From assembly GCF_000425705.1 (NCBI RefSeq), contig NZ_AUDY01000008.1, positions 868,001 to 932,000 of the forward strand: a DNA stretch of 64,000 nucleotides. The letters run 5' to 3'. The translations under genes were made by a program, and so were the position numbers. The notes below the pieces were generated by a model. The model saw only the letters and a list, made by a program, of their open reading frames with translations, was not told the origin of the DNA and searched no databases. Positions 30,926-40,934 of this stretch are shown here, one piece after another. The DNA is from Halobacillus kuroshimensis DSM 18393. GTDB lineage: Bacteria; Bacillota; Bacilli; Bacillales; Halobacillaceae. How positions within the stretch are numbered: position 1 is the first letter of the stretch; each line of letters opens with the position of its first letter.

Positions 30926-33733
30926 TTACAGCCAGTTTTCAATCCGGTCCATTAGTTTTTTTGTCGAGTCATAAACGACCGGTATATCAGGAAGGGATGA
31001 TAGAAAATACTTCCCATATTTCGCTTCCATCAGACGCTGATCACACACGATGACAACGCCTCGGTCACTGCTGCTTCTAATCAGCCGCCCGAACCCCTGT
31101 TTAAATCGGATAATCGCCTGCGGAAGGGACTTTTCCATAAACGCATTTTTCCCTTCCTGTTTTAGCCGTTGATCGATCGACTTCTGCACAGGCTGATCCG
31201 GGGGTGCAAAGGGCAGCCGGACCATCATGAGACAAGACAAATCATCCCCTGGAATATCTACACCTTCCCAAAAAGAACTGGTCCCGAGAAGGATGGCCTG
31301 ATCGAATGCCTGGAAATTCTTTTTCAAACGGTCTCTGCTTCCGCTCGAAATCCCTTGTGCGAAAATCATAAATTCTTCAGGATCTATGAATTCCTTTAAG
31401 AGACTATATGTCCGGCGGAGCATATCATAGGAGGTGAAAAGCACCATCATCCGTCCGTTTGTGACATGTGCTGTCGAATATATCGCTTCACTCAAAGCTT
31501 CGATAAATGTATCGGGATCGTTTTTAATATCAGGGAAGTCATCCGGGACCAACAGCTGCACCTGTTCGTGGAAAGGATATGGAGAAGGAATCGATGTCTC
31601 GATGACATCTGGTTCATCCCCAAGCCCCAGCGAATCACGGATGTATTTGAAGGAATCACCGGTTGTAAGCGTGGCACTGGTCAGTACGACGCTCTTCTTC
31701 TGATTGAACAACCGTTCCTTCAAAATGCCGGGAGTGTTCAATGGCTCACTATACAAATAAATCGAATTGGCCGCCCCTTCCCCTTCAATTTCAATCCAGC
31801 GGACACTCTCTTCATCCTGACTATCAAAATAGTCGATCAACTGATGCCGGATATCCAGACAGACATCCTTTTGTGTATGGATTCTCGAAAGAAGGATAGG
31901 AATGCCGTGGTCTTCTTTTAATGTAAGAAGGATCTGCAGTTCATTCTGCATGGACGTCATCTGCTCGGTTATGACAAACACAGCAGACAAAAAGCGGTTC
32001 GACATTTCCTTCGCACTCTGCATGAACGAGGCAGACCGTTCTTTTTCCAGAGTCATCTGTGTCCGCCCCACATCACTTCTGCCTCTGCTTGAATTCCTTT
32101 GTTTTTTCACATGCTGGTAAATGTACCTGGAAAACTGGCTGAGTTCTTCCTTAGCTTCATCAACGGCCTTTTGGAGTTTATTCAGGTGGCTGTAAAAGGA
32201 CTGCGGGACAGGCCATCCCTTATACAGACTTTTCTGGGCAAGTTCCGTCGTCTGCGTTAAATACCTCTGGAGATCCCTGTAGTTCATCCGCAGGCCGAAA
32301 TACCTTCCTGCTACGGCTTCCAGGTGATGGGCCTCATCCACAACGGCACGATCATAGGAAGGCAGGGATGTTTCTTCTTTGATGATATCAAGACAGAAGA
32401 GAGCATGGTTGGTAATGATGATATCAGCCTCTTCTGCTCTCCTCAACGCCCATTGGAAAAAGGAATCATCTGTATACCCGAGCTGTTCCGTTTTGGAGGA
32501 CTGCTCGGCTGAAACCTTATGCCAGAATTGACGGCCGTTCGAAGGAAGCTGAACTTCATCAATATCACCGGTTCGCGTTTTAGTGAGCCAGACGAGAAGC
32601 ATGGCTTTCGTCAGAGCTGTATCATAATTATCCTGATAGCTGCGCTCAAGCTCATATTGAAAGTGAATCAAACTGATGTAATGACCTTTACCTTTGTATA
32701 AAACGGCACGGATTGGTCTTGGAAACATCCGTTCAATTTTTGGAATTTCCTCTTCAAGAAGCTGTTTCTGCAGACTGTTGGTATGTGTCGTTATTAAAAT
32801 ACGCTCGTCATTTTTCACCGCATGATAGACCGCAGGAAGAAGGTAGGCGGCGGACTTCCCGGTACCGGCCCCTGCTTCGATCACAGCGTGACGGTTCTCT
32901 TCCAGAGCCTTGTGGACATGGGAGGTCATTTCCTGCTGTCCCTTCCGGATTTCATATTCCGGAACCATTGATTTCAGACCATTCTCCCCTTCATATACCT
33001 CTTTATTCCACTGCTCAAATGGTGGAAAGATTGAAGAAGAAGCGGAACGCACTTCATCCGGCCGGCGGCTCCGGACAGCTATACCGTACAAAATTTCGAT
33101 ATCGGTGTCGTTTTGGGTCCGATACCTCGCTTCCTCTACCGCAGACTCTATAAAGGACCTCAAGTCACTCTTCAGCTTCCCCTCGATTTTCAGAAGCTGG
33201 GATAGTGTCCTTTCCGGAAGGGCCTGCATCTGTTTCAGCAGATACTGCAGCAAGTCGGCAGTCACCTGGGCATCTGACAGCGCTCGATGTGGGCGGTCAT
33301 GGCCCATGTCCAGCTTTTCGGCCAGATGTCCGAGCTTAAAAGCAGAAGAAGTCGGCAGCATGATCCTGGCCAGTTCTACTGTATCAATGATGGGATTATG
33401 TAAGCGTGGAAATCCGCATCTCTGCAGTTCATCATTCAGGAAACCAAGATCAAATTCAATGTTATGCGCCACGATATAAGCATCTTTGAATAATGGATGA
33501 ATGTCTCCAGCAATTTCTGAAAACAATGGCGCATCCATGACATCCTCTTCATCAATCCCGGTCAGAGACGTAATAAAAGGTGGAATGTCTCTTTCCGGAT
33601 AGATCAAAGAAGAGAATTCACGAATCACGGAACCTGCTTCATTCATTAGAACGATTCCAATTTCAATGATCCGGTCTCCTTTTGGTGATGCGTTTCCTGT
33701 TGTTTCTAAATCTACGATTGCAAATGTTGTCAT
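30926..33733 (-). CDS. dinG: DinG: 3'-5' exonuclease/helicase
   Basis: A 935-residue fusion of a DnaQ-like exonuclease (about residues 1-170) and an XPD-type DinG superfamily II domain. Exonuclease acids appear in 'FAIVDLETTGNA' (about 4-15), 'AHNIEFDLGFL' (about 85-95) and 'HRALSDAQVTADLL' (about 155). The helicase half has Walker A 'GAGTGKSAAYLLPA' (about 285), 'VVDEAHHLE' (DEAH box, about 459) and 'IIRFKQGFGRLIRSS' (motif VI, about 873). In Gram-positives this family keeps the exonuclease and the iron-sulfur cysteines of E. coli DinG are lacking. Start at 33733; upstream residues are unconserved. Confidence 0.94.
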   Translation of the reverse strand: MTTFAIVDLETTGNASPKGDRIIEIGIVLMNEAGSVIREFSSLIYPERDIPPFITSLTGIDEEDVMDAPLFSEIAGDIHPLFKDAYIVAHNIEFDLGFLNDELQRCGFPRLHNPIIDTVELARIMLPTSSAFKLGHLAEKLDMGHDRPHRALSDAQVTADLLQYLLKQMQALPERTLSQLLKIEGKLKSDLRSFIESAVEEARYRTQNDTDIEILYGIAVRSRRPDEVRSASSSIFPPFEQWNKEVYEGENGLKSMVPEYEIRKGQQEMTSHVHKALEENRHAVIEAGAGTGKSAAYLLPAVYHAVKNDERILITTHTNSLQKQLLEEEIPKIERMFPRPIRAVLYKGKGHYISLIHFQYELERSYQDNYDTALTKAMLLVWLTKTRTGDIDEVQLPSNGRQFWHKVSAEQSSKTEQLGYTDDSFFQWALRRAEEADIIITNHALFCLDIIKEETSLPSYDRAVVDEAHHLEAVAGRYFGLRMNYRDLQRYLTQTTELAQKSLYKGWPVPQSFYSHLNKLQKAVDEAKEELSQFSRYIYQHVKKQRNSSRGRSDVGRTQMTLEKERSASFMQSAKEMSNRFLSAVFVITEQMTSMQNELQILLTLKEDHGIPILLSRIHTQKDVCLDIRHQLIDYFDSQDEESVRWIEIEGEGAANSIYLYSEPLNTPGILKERLFNQKKSVVLTSATLTTGDSFKYIRDSLGLGDEPDVIETSIPSPYPFHEQVQLLVPDDFPDIKNDPDTFIEALSEAIYSTAHVTNGRMMVLFTSYDMLRRTYSLLKEFIDPEEFMIFAQGISSGSRDRLKKNFQAFDQAILLGTSSFWEGVDIPGDDLSCLMMVRLPFAPPDQPVQKSIDQRLKQEGKNAFMEKSLPQAIIRFKQGFGRLIRSSSDRGVVIVCDQRLMEAKYGKYFLSSLPDIPVVYDSTKKLMDRIENWL

Positions 33734-33813
33734 GTTACCCCTACTTTCACCACAAAAAGGAAGGACCCTGCCTTCACGGACAGGCACAGATCCTCTTCTC
33801 ATGCTTTAAGCTT

Positions 33814-34206
33814 TCAATAAAGTGGAAGCGTTGATAAAGGCGGCTCTTCCTCTATCATTTCCACGACCTGATTCCGTTCATTCATGAGAGCAATTTTTGG
33901 ACGGAATTCCCCAAGCTCTTCCTCACTAAGCACGGCATAAGCTACGATGATTACGATATCTCCGGGCTGCACGAGACGGGCGGCTGCTCCGTTCAGGCAG
34001 ACAACGCCACTGCCTCTTTCTCCGGCTATCACATAGGTCTCCAGCCGGGCACCATTATTATTGTTGACAACCTGGACTTTTTCGTGGGGAAGAATCTCTG
34101 CCTGATCCAGAATATCCTGATCAATCGTAATGCTTCCCACATAGTTTAAATTCGCTTCCGTAACACGGGCGCGATGAATTTTTGATTTCATCATCGTTCG
34201 AAACAT
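33814..34206 (-). CDS. panD: Aspartate 1-decarboxylase
   Basis: A 130-residue pyruvoyl-dependent enzyme making beta-alanine for pantothenate. The self-cleavage site Gly24-Ser25 in '[10 protein letters not shown]' generates the pyruvoyl group. '[13 protein letters not shown]' (about 49-61) and '[17 protein letters not shown]' (about 68-84) are standard. GGGAGG precedes the ATG. It is the last gene of the panB-panC-panD run; dinG follows. Confidence 0.96.
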   Translation of the reverse strand: MFRTMMKSKIHRARVTEANLNYVGSITIDQDILDQAEILPHEKVQVVNNNNGARLETYVIAGERGSGVVCLNGAAARLVQPGDIVIIVAYAVLSEEELGEFRPKIALMNERNQVVEMIEEEPPLSTLPLY

Positions 34207-34225
34207 CTTGTTTCCTCCCTGTGCC

Positions 34226-35098
34226 TCACCCTGTTGTTATCTTTCCATTCCGGTCAAAAACCACATTATCAATCAGCCGGGCCCTTTCATAAAAAACGGC
34301 AGCGGCCAGAATAACAGGCCTGTCTATGACGTCCACAGATGTCAATTCAGGATAAGATAGTAATTCAATATAGTCTATTCTACCACGAGTTCTGCTTTCG
34401 AGAAACTTTGTAACCGATTCTATGATTCGGGCGGGGCTCCTCTCCCCATCCTCCACCATCTGCCTTCCTACCTGCAGGGATTCCTGAATCGCCGGGGCCT
34501 CATCTCTTTCCCCCGCTGTGAGGTGGACGTTACGACTGCTTTTGGCAAGGCCGTCTTCCTCACGTACTGTAGCTACAGGGACGAGTTGGATATCATAATT
34601 GAAGTCGTTGATCAGCGCATCAACCACTGCCACCTGCTGAGCATCCTTCATCCCGAAATAAGCTTGATCAGGCATGACGATGTTGAATAATTTAGTCAAA
34701 ACAGCGGCCACCCCGTCAAAGTGTCCGGGCCGGCTTTTCCCACACAGCACGTCCGTCCTTTTCGTGACAGACAGCTGAATTGACATGGGCTCCGGATACA
34801 TCATGGCTGTGGTTGGTAAAAATAAAACATCCACGCCGTGTTCTTCAGCTAGGTTTCTGTCCCGCTCTTCATCGCGGGGATATGTATCCAGATCTTCTCC
34901 AGCTCCAAACTGCAGTGGATTGACGAAGATGCTGAGGATGACTATGTCATTTTCGCTCCGGGCGGTCTCGATCAACTTCAGATGTCCTTCATGAAGGTAA
35001 CCCATCGTTGGAACAAATCCCACGGTGCGTCCTTCCTTTTTCACCTGTTTCACATGCTGCTGTACATCTCTAATGTTACCTAATACTTTCATTCCCAA
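34226..35098 (-). CDS. panC: Pantothenate synthetase
   Basis: A 290-residue ligase joining pantoate and beta-alanine with ATP. Markers: '[15 protein letters not shown]' (nucleotide-binding HxGH variant, about 29-43), '[13 protein letters not shown]' (about 154), and '[16 protein letters not shown]' (KMSKS-like, about 184). I start at TTG 35098, 7 nt after AGGAG; the ATG two codons in is 13 nt away. The start is 4 nt after the panB stop. Confidence 0.95.
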   Translation of the reverse strand: MGMKVLGNIRDVQQHVKQVKKEGRTVGFVPTMGYLHEGHLKLIETARSENDIVILSIFVNPLQFGAGEDLDTYPRDEERDRNLAEEHGVDVLFLPTTAMMYPEPMSIQLSVTKRTDVLCGKSRPGHFDGVAAVLTKLFNIVMPDQAYFGMKDAQQVAVVDALINDFNYDIQLVPVATVREEDGLAKSSRNVHLTAGERDEAPAIQESLQVGRQMVEDGERSPARIIESVTKFLESRTRGRIDYIELLSYPELTSVDVIDRPVILAAAVFYERARLIDNVVFDRNGKITTG

Positions 35099-35102
35099 TC
35101 AC

Positions 35103-35924
35103 TTACTCCTTTGGAAGACCCGACATATTCATTGTAAACGTATGTTTTTCCTCAGGAAATTCCCCGTTTTTAACCTCTTGTACATAGCGGGAAATCCCGT
35201 CACCAAAAGCTTGATTTCCATCGGTGTAGGACTTGACAAATTTAGGAAGACGCCCCACTCCATAGTTGAGAATATCATGATAGACGAGAACCTGCCCGTC
35301 ACAGTCGGCTCCCGCTCCAATACCGATGGTAGGGATATTCAGTTTTTCGGTTATTAAGGAGGCCAGCTGACGAGGTACACATTCGAGAACGAGCATCATC
35401 GCCCCGGCCCTCTCGATTTCCAATGCCTCATCCAATAAACGCGCAGCGGTTTCCTTGTCTTTTCCCTGCACTTTGTAACCACCGAGCACATTGACCGACT
35501 GCGGCGTCAGTCCTATGTGTCCGACAACCGGAATGCCGGCTTTGACAAGCTTAGCCATGGTTTCAGAGACTTCTCCGCTTCCTTCCAGTTTCAAAGCCTG
35601 TGCGCCCGTTTCCTGGTAAAGCTTTTTCGCATTGCTGAGTGTATCGGCTGTGGAAATGTGATAGGACATGAACGGCATGTCTACAACTTTGAAGGTTTGG
35701 CCTGCCCCGCGGCTGACCGCTTTCCCGTGATGGATCATATCCTCGACGGTCACAGGAATCGTGGATTCATAACCGAGGACGGTCATACCAAGACTGTCTC
35801 CGACTAAAATCATATCAGCCCCCGCCGCTTCAACTAGTTTCGCAGAAGGATAATCGTAGCTTGTCACCATCGTTATTTTTTCTTGATCGTGTTTCATTTG
35901 AAGGAACTGCTGTTTGTTAAGCAA
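35103..35924 (-). CDS. panB: Ketopantoate hydroxymethyltransferase
   Basis: A 273-residue enzyme adding a methylene-THF-derived hydroxymethyl group to ketoisovalerate. Visible: '[29 protein letters not shown]' region (about 19-47, metal Asp), 'DMPFMSYH' (about 84), 'KLEG' near 114, '[19 protein letters not shown]' (about 136-154) and catalytic Glu in 'LVLECVP' (about 180). I choose TTG 35924: with AGAAGGTGG just upstream the protein aligns with known starts ([11 protein letters not shown] against MKTKLDFLKMK); the longer frame adds 28 residues read from birA in another frame. It overlaps the birA end by 8 nt. Confidence 0.92.
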   Translation of the reverse strand: MLNKQQFLQMKHDQEKITMVTSYDYPSAKLVEAAGADMILVGDSLGMTVLGYESTIPVTVEDMIHHGKAVSRGAGQTFKVVDMPFMSYHISTADTLSNAKKLYQETGAQALKLEGSGEVSETMAKLVKAGIPVVGHIGLTPQSVNVLGGYKVQGKDKETAARLLDEALEIERAGAMMLVLECVPRQLASLITEKLNIPTIGIGAGADCDGQVLVYHDILNYGVGRLPKFVKSYTDGNQAFGDGISRYVQEVKNGEFPEEKHTFTMNMSGLPKE

Positions 35925-36909
35925 GATATCCACCTTCTCCCCAATGAATTTCCGCTGAATATAATTTCTCTTCTTCCCCTGTCTTTCTCCTGGCGCGCAG
36001 AGCTCCATCCGGTTCGATTCCCAGAAGAGTCGCTTCCCACGTCTCTTTCATCGTCGAAATCGTGACGTTTTCCCCGATCTTATATCCATACTTCTCCCAG
36101 TCTTCCTTGACCGATTGAAAACCATCACGGATGAACTGGTCGTAGGAGGATTCAAACAATGTAAGAAAATGCTGGATCGTTTTTTGTATGTTCCAATCAC
36201 GGCCGGATTCGATTTTAAAGGAAGAGGCTTTATAACGGATGTCAGAAGGGATGTCTTCCTCCTCCTGGTTGACGTTCATGCCGATGCCAAGCACTATGTA
36301 CTGGATCGTATCCTGTTCCGCCTGCATTTCTGTAAGAATCCCCGACACCTTTTTGTGATGGATCAACACATCGTTCGGCCACTTGATCTGTGGCTCAAGA
36401 CCGGAGCGCTCATCAATCATTTTAGCAATGACCGTAGCCGCAAGAAGGGTCAACTGCGGCGCTTCCACGGGTGGCAGATCCGGCTTGAGCAGAAAGCTCA
36501 TCCAAATCCCTTTCCCTTTCGGTGAGTCCCAGCTCCGGGCCATCCGTCCTTTCCCTCCGACCTGTTCATCGGCGACCACAACGGTTCCATGTGGTTTCCC
36601 CTGCTTGGCCATATGATGGACAATTTCCTGGGTGGACTCCACCTGATCATAATGATACAACTGGTGTCCCATCCACCGGGTTTCAAGACCCCACTGTAAT
36701 GTGTTTTCGCTGATCTTGTCCGGGAACCCGTGGATTTTATACCCTTTCCGTTGAACCGCTTCGATTTCATAGCCGTCTTTTTTCAATTCATTCATATGCT
36801 TCCATACAGCAGTCCTTGATATATTCAGCTGTTCAGATAACTGCTGGCCGGATATATGACCTTCCTGCTTCGTCAATAATTCAATCAAATGTTTCCGGGT
36901 GGATTCCAT
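35917..36909 (-). CDS. birA: Bifunctional biotin ligase/biotin operon repressor BirA
   Basis: A 330-residue protein that biotinylates acetyl-CoA carboxylase and represses biotin genes. The N-terminal helix-turn-helix '[25 protein letters not shown]' (about 18-42) shows it is the regulatory type. The ligase part has the biotin loop '[19 protein letters not shown]' (about 118-136), '[20 protein letters not shown]' (about 182-201) and an SH3-like C-terminus. No BirA operator is visible in this window. Its ATG overlaps the cca end by 25 nt. Confidence 0.94.
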   Translation of the reverse strand: MESTRKHLIELLTKQEGHISGQQLSEQLNISRTAVWKHMNELKKDGYEIEAVQRKGYKIHGFPDKISENTLQWGLETRWMGHQLYHYDQVESTQEIVHHMAKQGKPHGTVVVADEQVGGKGRMARSWDSPKGKGIWMSFLLKPDLPPVEAPQLTLLAATVIAKMIDERSGLEPQIKWPNDVLIHHKKVSGILTEMQAEQDTIQYIVLGIGMNVNQEEEDIPSDIRYKASSFKIESGRDWNIQKTIQHFLTLFESSYDQFIRDGFQSVKEDWEKYGYKIGENVTISTMKETWEATLLGIEPDGALRARRKTGEEEKLYSAEIHWGEGGYLA

Positions 36910-38084
36910 GTGATGACCCACTCCTTTATTTTTTCATAATCGTTCTCCAGCACCCCTTCGACTACACGGCGCTCCACGGCCTTCATCGTTTCTGATATCC
37001 AGGGGCCTTTCCTTTTATCCGGGTGCAGGGCAATCAAGTCCACCGACTCAAACTCAAGGTCTTTCCTATCGCATATTGGCAGGTGATGCTTCCGATCCAA
37101 CAGGCGTTCTTTTATGCCACGGTCCATTCCTGCCGCTTCCGTCACACGGTCAAATGAACTGTACAATGATTCCGGAAGACAGTAGGCCAGCCATGAGGTC
37201 ACATCATCTGCATCCGTATAAAGGTTCATGGCTTCCTTCAGTTGATCCGTCTCTCTTTTTTCCTGATTCGATCGTTTCCACGTTTTAAGAAAAGCAGATA
37301 CAGAAAAAGAAGAATCCTGAAGACAGAGGAAGACAGCGATCTCGGGCCACGATTTCAAAGGACTAAGCGGAGGATTTTTCTGGAGGCCCATATCTTCAAG
37401 GAAAGGAAGCTGATGAAACAGACCAGTTTCATCAAGAAGCCCCAATGCATTCTTTATGCCTTGACCAGCGAAGGTTTTTCTTGTCTCTTCTGCAACTCGT
37501 TCCATTGAGATGTTCGCGAGTAGTGAAGCCTGCTTTACAAGCGCCTCTTTTGTGGTGCCTGTCACTTCAAAACAAAGCTGGCTCGAAAAACGGACGGCCC
37601 TCATCATTCGTAAAGGGTCTTCCTGAAATCGGTCGTAAGGATTGCCGACAGCCCTGATCTGTTTATGCTTTATCGCCTTCCTACCATCAAAAGGATCAAT
37701 GATCCTACCGTGTCGGTCCATAGCCATTGCATTCATCGTAAAGTCCCGCCGGGCAAGATCTGTTCGAATATCAGAGACGAAGGTCACCTCATCGGGATGC
37801 CTGTAGTCCTCATATCCGGATTCTGTACGGAATGTCGTCACCTCATAGGAGGTGGACCGGTGTCTGACGATGACCGTGCCGTGCTCGATACCTACAGGAA
37901 TGACCTTTTCAAAGATTTCCTGGATTTTCGAAGGAGGCAGAGATGAAGCGATATCGATGTCACCAACCGCTCTACCACTTACATGATCCCTAACAGCACC
38001 ACCGGCTATATATGCTTCTCCACCGGCTTCCTCAATTCTCTGCATCACCTCAAAGGCCTGTTCAAAAAGAGGGTCATGCTTCAT
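36885..38084 (-). CDS. cca: CCA-adding tRNA nucleotidyltransferase
   Basis: A 399-residue class II enzyme building or repairing the 3' CCA of tRNA. The nucleotidyltransferase core is 'AYIAGGAVRDHVSGRAVGDIDIASS' (about 24-48, metal acids in DID), then 'RRDFTMNAMAMD' (about 111), 'DPLRMMRAVRFSSQ' (about 155) and 'ERVAEETRKTF'. I start at ATG 38084 inside the end of bshA (about 11-nt overlap), with GGCAGGTG upstream. Part of the bshA-cca-birA-panB coupled run. Confidence 0.95.
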   Translation of the reverse strand: MKHDPLFEQAFEVMQRIEEAGGEAYIAGGAVRDHVSGRAVGDIDIASSLPPSKIQEIFEKVIPVGIEHGTVIVRHRSTSYEVTTFRTESGYEDYRHPDEVTFVSDIRTDLARRDFTMNAMAMDRHGRIIDPFDGRKAIKHKQIRAVGNPYDRFQEDPLRMMRAVRFSSQLCFEVTGTTKEALVKQASLLANISMERVAEETRKTFAGQGIKNALGLLDETGLFHQLPFLEDMGLQKNPPLSPLKSWPEIAVFLCLQDSSFSVSAFLKTWKRSNQEKRETDQLKEAMNLYTDADDVTSWLAYCLPESLYSSFDRVTEAAGMDRGIKERLLDRKHHLPICDRKDLEFESVDLIALHPDKRKGPWISETMKAVERRVVEGVLENDYEKIKEWVITWNPPGNI

Positions 38085-39204
38085 CAGCGAGCACCTGCCG
38101 ATACAATTCTTCATATTCATTCAAAATGGTTGCTGTGGCAAATTTATCCTGCACAACGGTTTTCGCCCGTTCAGACATTTGGTGATGATGGTCCTTGTCA
38201 GCCAGGATTCTATTGGCGAAATATGCCGTCTGTTCAATATTCCCCAGTTCAGCTATATAACCCGTTTCACCGTGATCAATAACTTCCGGTATCCCCCCGA
38301 TATTGGTGCCGATGGACGGAACACCGCAGGCCATCGCCTCAAGAAGAACCAGCCCAAAGCTCTCTTTTTCGGACAAGAGAAGCTTAAGATCAGCAATAGA
38401 AAGCAGATCACTGACATTTTCCTGCTTCCCAAGGAATAATACATCCTCATCCAATCCGAGGTCCTGTACAAGCTGATAACAGGCGGAATACTCCGGACCG
38501 TCACCGACGAGAAGGAGCTTTGCAGGTCTTTCCGACCGGACTTTAGCAAAGGTCTGGATCACATCAGGCACCCGCTTCACCTTCCTGAAATTGGAGATGT
38601 GGATCAGGACAGCGTCCTCATCCTTGATGCCGTAATGGTCCTTCAAGTGCTGGTTCGACTTCCGGTAATATTCACGTTCATCCACGAAATTGTAAATGAC
38701 ATCAATGGAACGATCTGTATGTAGCATTTCTTGCGTCTGTTCCACGAGACTATGGGATACAGCGGTCACACGGTCAGACTGCTCAATACCGAATTTGATC
38801 ATTTCCTGGAGGCTCGTATCGATCCCCAGTACAGTAATATCCGTCCCATGAAGGGTCGTTATGATTTTCACATCACGGTTACACATCTGCTTGGCTAAAA
38901 TAGCACAGACCGCATGCGGCATCGCATAGTGCACATGAAGAATATCCAGTTCTTCACGGTTGATGACATCCGCCATTTTTGCTGCTAATGCCAAATCATA
39001 GGGTGGATGTTGAAACACAGGATAGCTGCTGACCTCCACCTCGTGGTAATAAATATTCGGATACACCCGGTTCAGCCGGAAAGGTACCTGTGAGGCCACA
39101 AAATGTATTTCATGTCCATTTTCAGCCAGCAGCTTTCCCAGTTCTGTTGCGATGACACCTGATCCCCCGACAGTCGGGTAGCAGGTGATTCCTATTTTAG
39201 CCAT
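38074..39204 (-). CDS. bshA: Bacillithiol glycosyltransferase BshA
   Basis: A 376-residue GT4 glycosyltransferase joining N-acetylglucosamine to L-malate, the first step to bacillithiol. 'ITCYPTVGGSGVIATELGK' (about 5-23), 'HVHYAMPHA' (about 95-103), 'HISNFRKVKRVPDVIQTF' (about 206-223) and the C-terminal 'SEKESFGLVLLEAMACGVPSIGTNIGGIPE' region (about 279-308, UDP-sugar E-x7-E) are clear. It is 7 nt downstream of mgsA; the deacetylase bshB1 that lies between these genes in B. subtilis is not present. Confidence 0.96.
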   Translation of the reverse strand: MAKIGITCYPTVGGSGVIATELGKLLAENGHEIHFVASQVPFRLNRVYPNIYYHEVEVSSYPVFQHPPYDLALAAKMADVINREELDILHVHYAMPHAVCAILAKQMCNRDVKIITTLHGTDITVLGIDTSLQEMIKFGIEQSDRVTAVSHSLVEQTQEMLHTDRSIDVIYNFVDEREYYRKSNQHLKDHYGIKDEDAVLIHISNFRKVKRVPDVIQTFAKVRSERPAKLLLVGDGPEYSACYQLVQDLGLDEDVLFLGKQENVSDLLSIADLKLLLSEKESFGLVLLEAMACGVPSIGTNIGGIPEVIDHGETGYIAELGNIEQTAYFANRILADKDHHHQMSERAKTVVQDKFATATILNEYEELYRQVLADEA

Positions 39205-39211
39205 ACTACGT

Positions 39212-39631
39212 TCACTCCTGTTTTCTGTTCTCTTCTATGATGCTGTTCCATTCAATATCGTCATGATCGAGAGCTCTTACCATAATCTCTGCGCCTGCCA
39301 GGTTCGTTGCAACTGGAATCTGGTGGACATCACAAAGGCGCAGAAGAGCACTGATGTCCGGTTCATGAGGCTGGGCGGTAAGCGGGTCTCTGAAAAAAAT
39401 GACCATCTGCATTTGTTCGTCTGCAATTCTCGCTCCAATCTGCTGATCCCCGCCGAGCGGACCGGATTGGAAACGTGTGACGTCCAATCCCGTTTCATCC
39501 GCAATCCGCATACCTGTAGTACCCGTTGCGAAAAGTTCATGCTTCGAAAAAACACCGGCATGCTTTTTTGTAAACTGAATGATATCTTCTTTCTTTTTAT
39601 CATGGGCAATTAAAGCAATATTCATGGTCAA
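39212..39631 (-). CDS. mgsA: Methylglyoxal synthase
   Basis: A 139-residue enzyme that converts dihydroxyacetone phosphate to methylglyoxal, a bypass that relieves sugar-phosphate stress. Phosphate-binding '[13 protein letters not shown]' (about 6-18), '[15 protein letters not shown]' (about 36-50) and the catalytic Asp in '[16 protein letters not shown]' (about 55-70). The length is standard. It follows dapB by 9 nt. Methylglyoxal is detoxified with bacillithiol, which makes the bshA neighbour meaningful. Confidence 0.96.
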   Translation of the reverse strand: MTMNIALIAHDKKKEDIIQFTKKHAGVFSKHELFATGTTGMRIADETGLDVTRFQSGPLGGDQQIGARIADEQMQMVIFFRDPLTAQPHEPDISALLRLCDVHQIPVATNLAGAEIMVRALDHDDIEWNSIIEENRKQE

Positions 39632-39640
39632 TCTCCCCTT

Positions 39641-40441
39641 TTAATCGAGTAGATGCTCTAATCCATAAACCAGCGTATCCAGTTCAACAGCTTTTTCAAC
39701 AGCAAGCTTTACGCCACTCATGAAGGATTCCCTGTGAATGGAATCATGCTTGATTGTGAGTGTTTCCCCAAGTCCACCGAAGACGACTTCCTGGTGAGCG
39801 ACGAGCCCCGGAAGACGCATACTATGAATTCTCATCCCCTCTTCATCAGCACCACGGGCGCCCGGCAGAGTTTCTTTTTCATCCTTGTGGCCCTGATGAT
39901 GAGGATTGCGGACTTCCTTAATCAATTCCGCCGTTTTCACCGCTGTCCCTGATGGAGCATCAAGCTTCTGGTCATGATGTTTTTCAATGATTTCGACATA
40001 AGGAAAATGCTTGGCGGCCCATTTGGAAAACTGCATCATTAAAACGGCGCCGATGGCGAAGTTCGGAGCAATTACGGTACCCAGCTGTTTTTCTTCGGCA
40101 AGGCTGGTCAATTCCTGAAGCTGCTCCTGTGTAAACCCAGTTGTGCCGACCACCGGACGCACCCCATTGTTCAGCGCAAGCTTTGTATGGATATACCCGT
40201 TATCCGGTGTCGTAAGATCGATCAGTACGTCCGCCTCCACCTCATTCAGGCAGGCTTCAGCATCCGTGTAGATCAAAGCGTCCAAGTCAGGGAGTCCGTG
40301 GATATCCTTGACATTGATGCCGTCATTTTCCCTGTCAATACATGCGGCCAGGCTCAGGTGCTGCTCCCGTTGCATCATATTCAAGGCTTCACTGCCCATT
40401 TTACCACGAGGTCCTGCTACAATCACCTTAATCGTTTTCAT
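39641..40441 (-). CDS. dapB: 4-hydroxy-tetrahydrodipicolinate reductase
   Basis: A 266-residue NAD(P)H reductase of the lysine/diaminopimelate pathway, supplying cell wall and spore dipicolinate precursors. '[13 protein letters not shown]' (about 7-19, cofactor loop), 'DLTTPDNG' (about 75), 'VVGTTGF' (about 94), and '[23 protein letters not shown]' (about 150-172, substrate Lys and His). Start at ATG 40441, one base overlapping the ypjD stop (TAATG), with AAAGGAGG upstream. Confidence 0.96.
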   Translation of the reverse strand: MKTIKVIVAGPRGKMGSEALNMMQREQHLSLAACIDRENDGINVKDIHGLPDLDALIYTDAEACLNEVEADVLIDLTTPDNGYIHTKLALNNGVRPVVGTTGFTQEQLQELTSLAEEKQLGTVIAPNFAIGAVLMMQFSKWAAKHFPYVEIIEKHHDQKLDAPSGTAVKTAELIKEVRNPHHQGHKDEKETLPGARGADEEGMRIHSMRLPGLVAHQEVVFGGLGETLTIKHDSIHRESFMSGVKLAVEKAVELDTLVYGLEHLLD

Positions 40442-40770
40442 TACTCTTCCTCCTTTTTGGTCCAACGGTCTTTGTCCCGTGTTTCAATTTTGCTCATGGA
40501 CTGCTCAAATGCCTCTGACAGGTCGATATCAAGAGAGTTCGCGAAACAAGTCAGTACAAAGATTACATCGCCAAGCTCCTCTTCCAATGCTTTATCCTTC
40601 TCTGTCTTTTTCTTAGGTTTCTCCCCATACCGGTGATTAACTTCCCTTGCCATTTCTCCAACTTCTTCTGTAAGCCTTGCCTGAAGGCTGAGAGGTGAGA
40701 AATACCCCTCTTTAAATTGTGATATGTAGTTATCGACACGTTTTTGTATGTCCTGTGTTGTATATTCCAT
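40441..40770 (-). CDS. ypjD: MazG-type nucleotide pyrophosphohydrolase (YpjD)
   Basis: A 109-residue all-helical NTP-PPase of the MazG-like group. Metal ligands are in '[14 protein letters not shown]' (ExxE) and '[18 protein letters not shown]' (ExxxD, about 65-82), the standard pattern. It hydrolyses nucleoside triphosphates to monophosphates and is probably a house-cleaning enzyme. First gene of the dapB-mgsA-bshA run, with its own promoter. Confidence 0.93.
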   Translation of the reverse strand: MEYTTQDIQKRVDNYISQFKEGYFSPLSLQARLTEEVGEMAREVNHRYGEKPKKKTEKDKALEEELGDVIFVLTCFANSLDIDLSEAFEQSMSKIETRDKDRWTKKEEE

Positions 40771-40806
40771 TATAGATCCCTCTTTTCCTTCACGGATTCT
40801 CTCTAA

Positions 40807-40835
40807 ATGTTAGCCAAAAGGAGCTCATTTGACAA
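40807..40835 (-). promoter_or_regulatory. Sigma-A promoter of the ypjD-dapB-mgsA operon
   Basis: Minus strand TTGTCA (40835-40830), 17-nt spacer, TAACAT (40812-40807). Confidence 0.7.
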
Positions 40836-40872
40836 ATTTTCCGTTTATTCCACCTTCTCCTGCCTGTTCATA

Positions 40873-40901
40873 TTGCCGCTCATTCGACAAACAACTATAA
40901 T
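40873..40901 (+). promoter_or_regulatory. Sigma-A promoter of ypjC
   Basis: TTGCCG (40873-40878), 17-nt spacer, TATAAT (40896-40901), 33 nt before the ypjC ATG. Confidence 0.8.
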
Positions 40902-40934
40902 GATAATCGTGCAGATGACCTTGGAGGTGGACAT

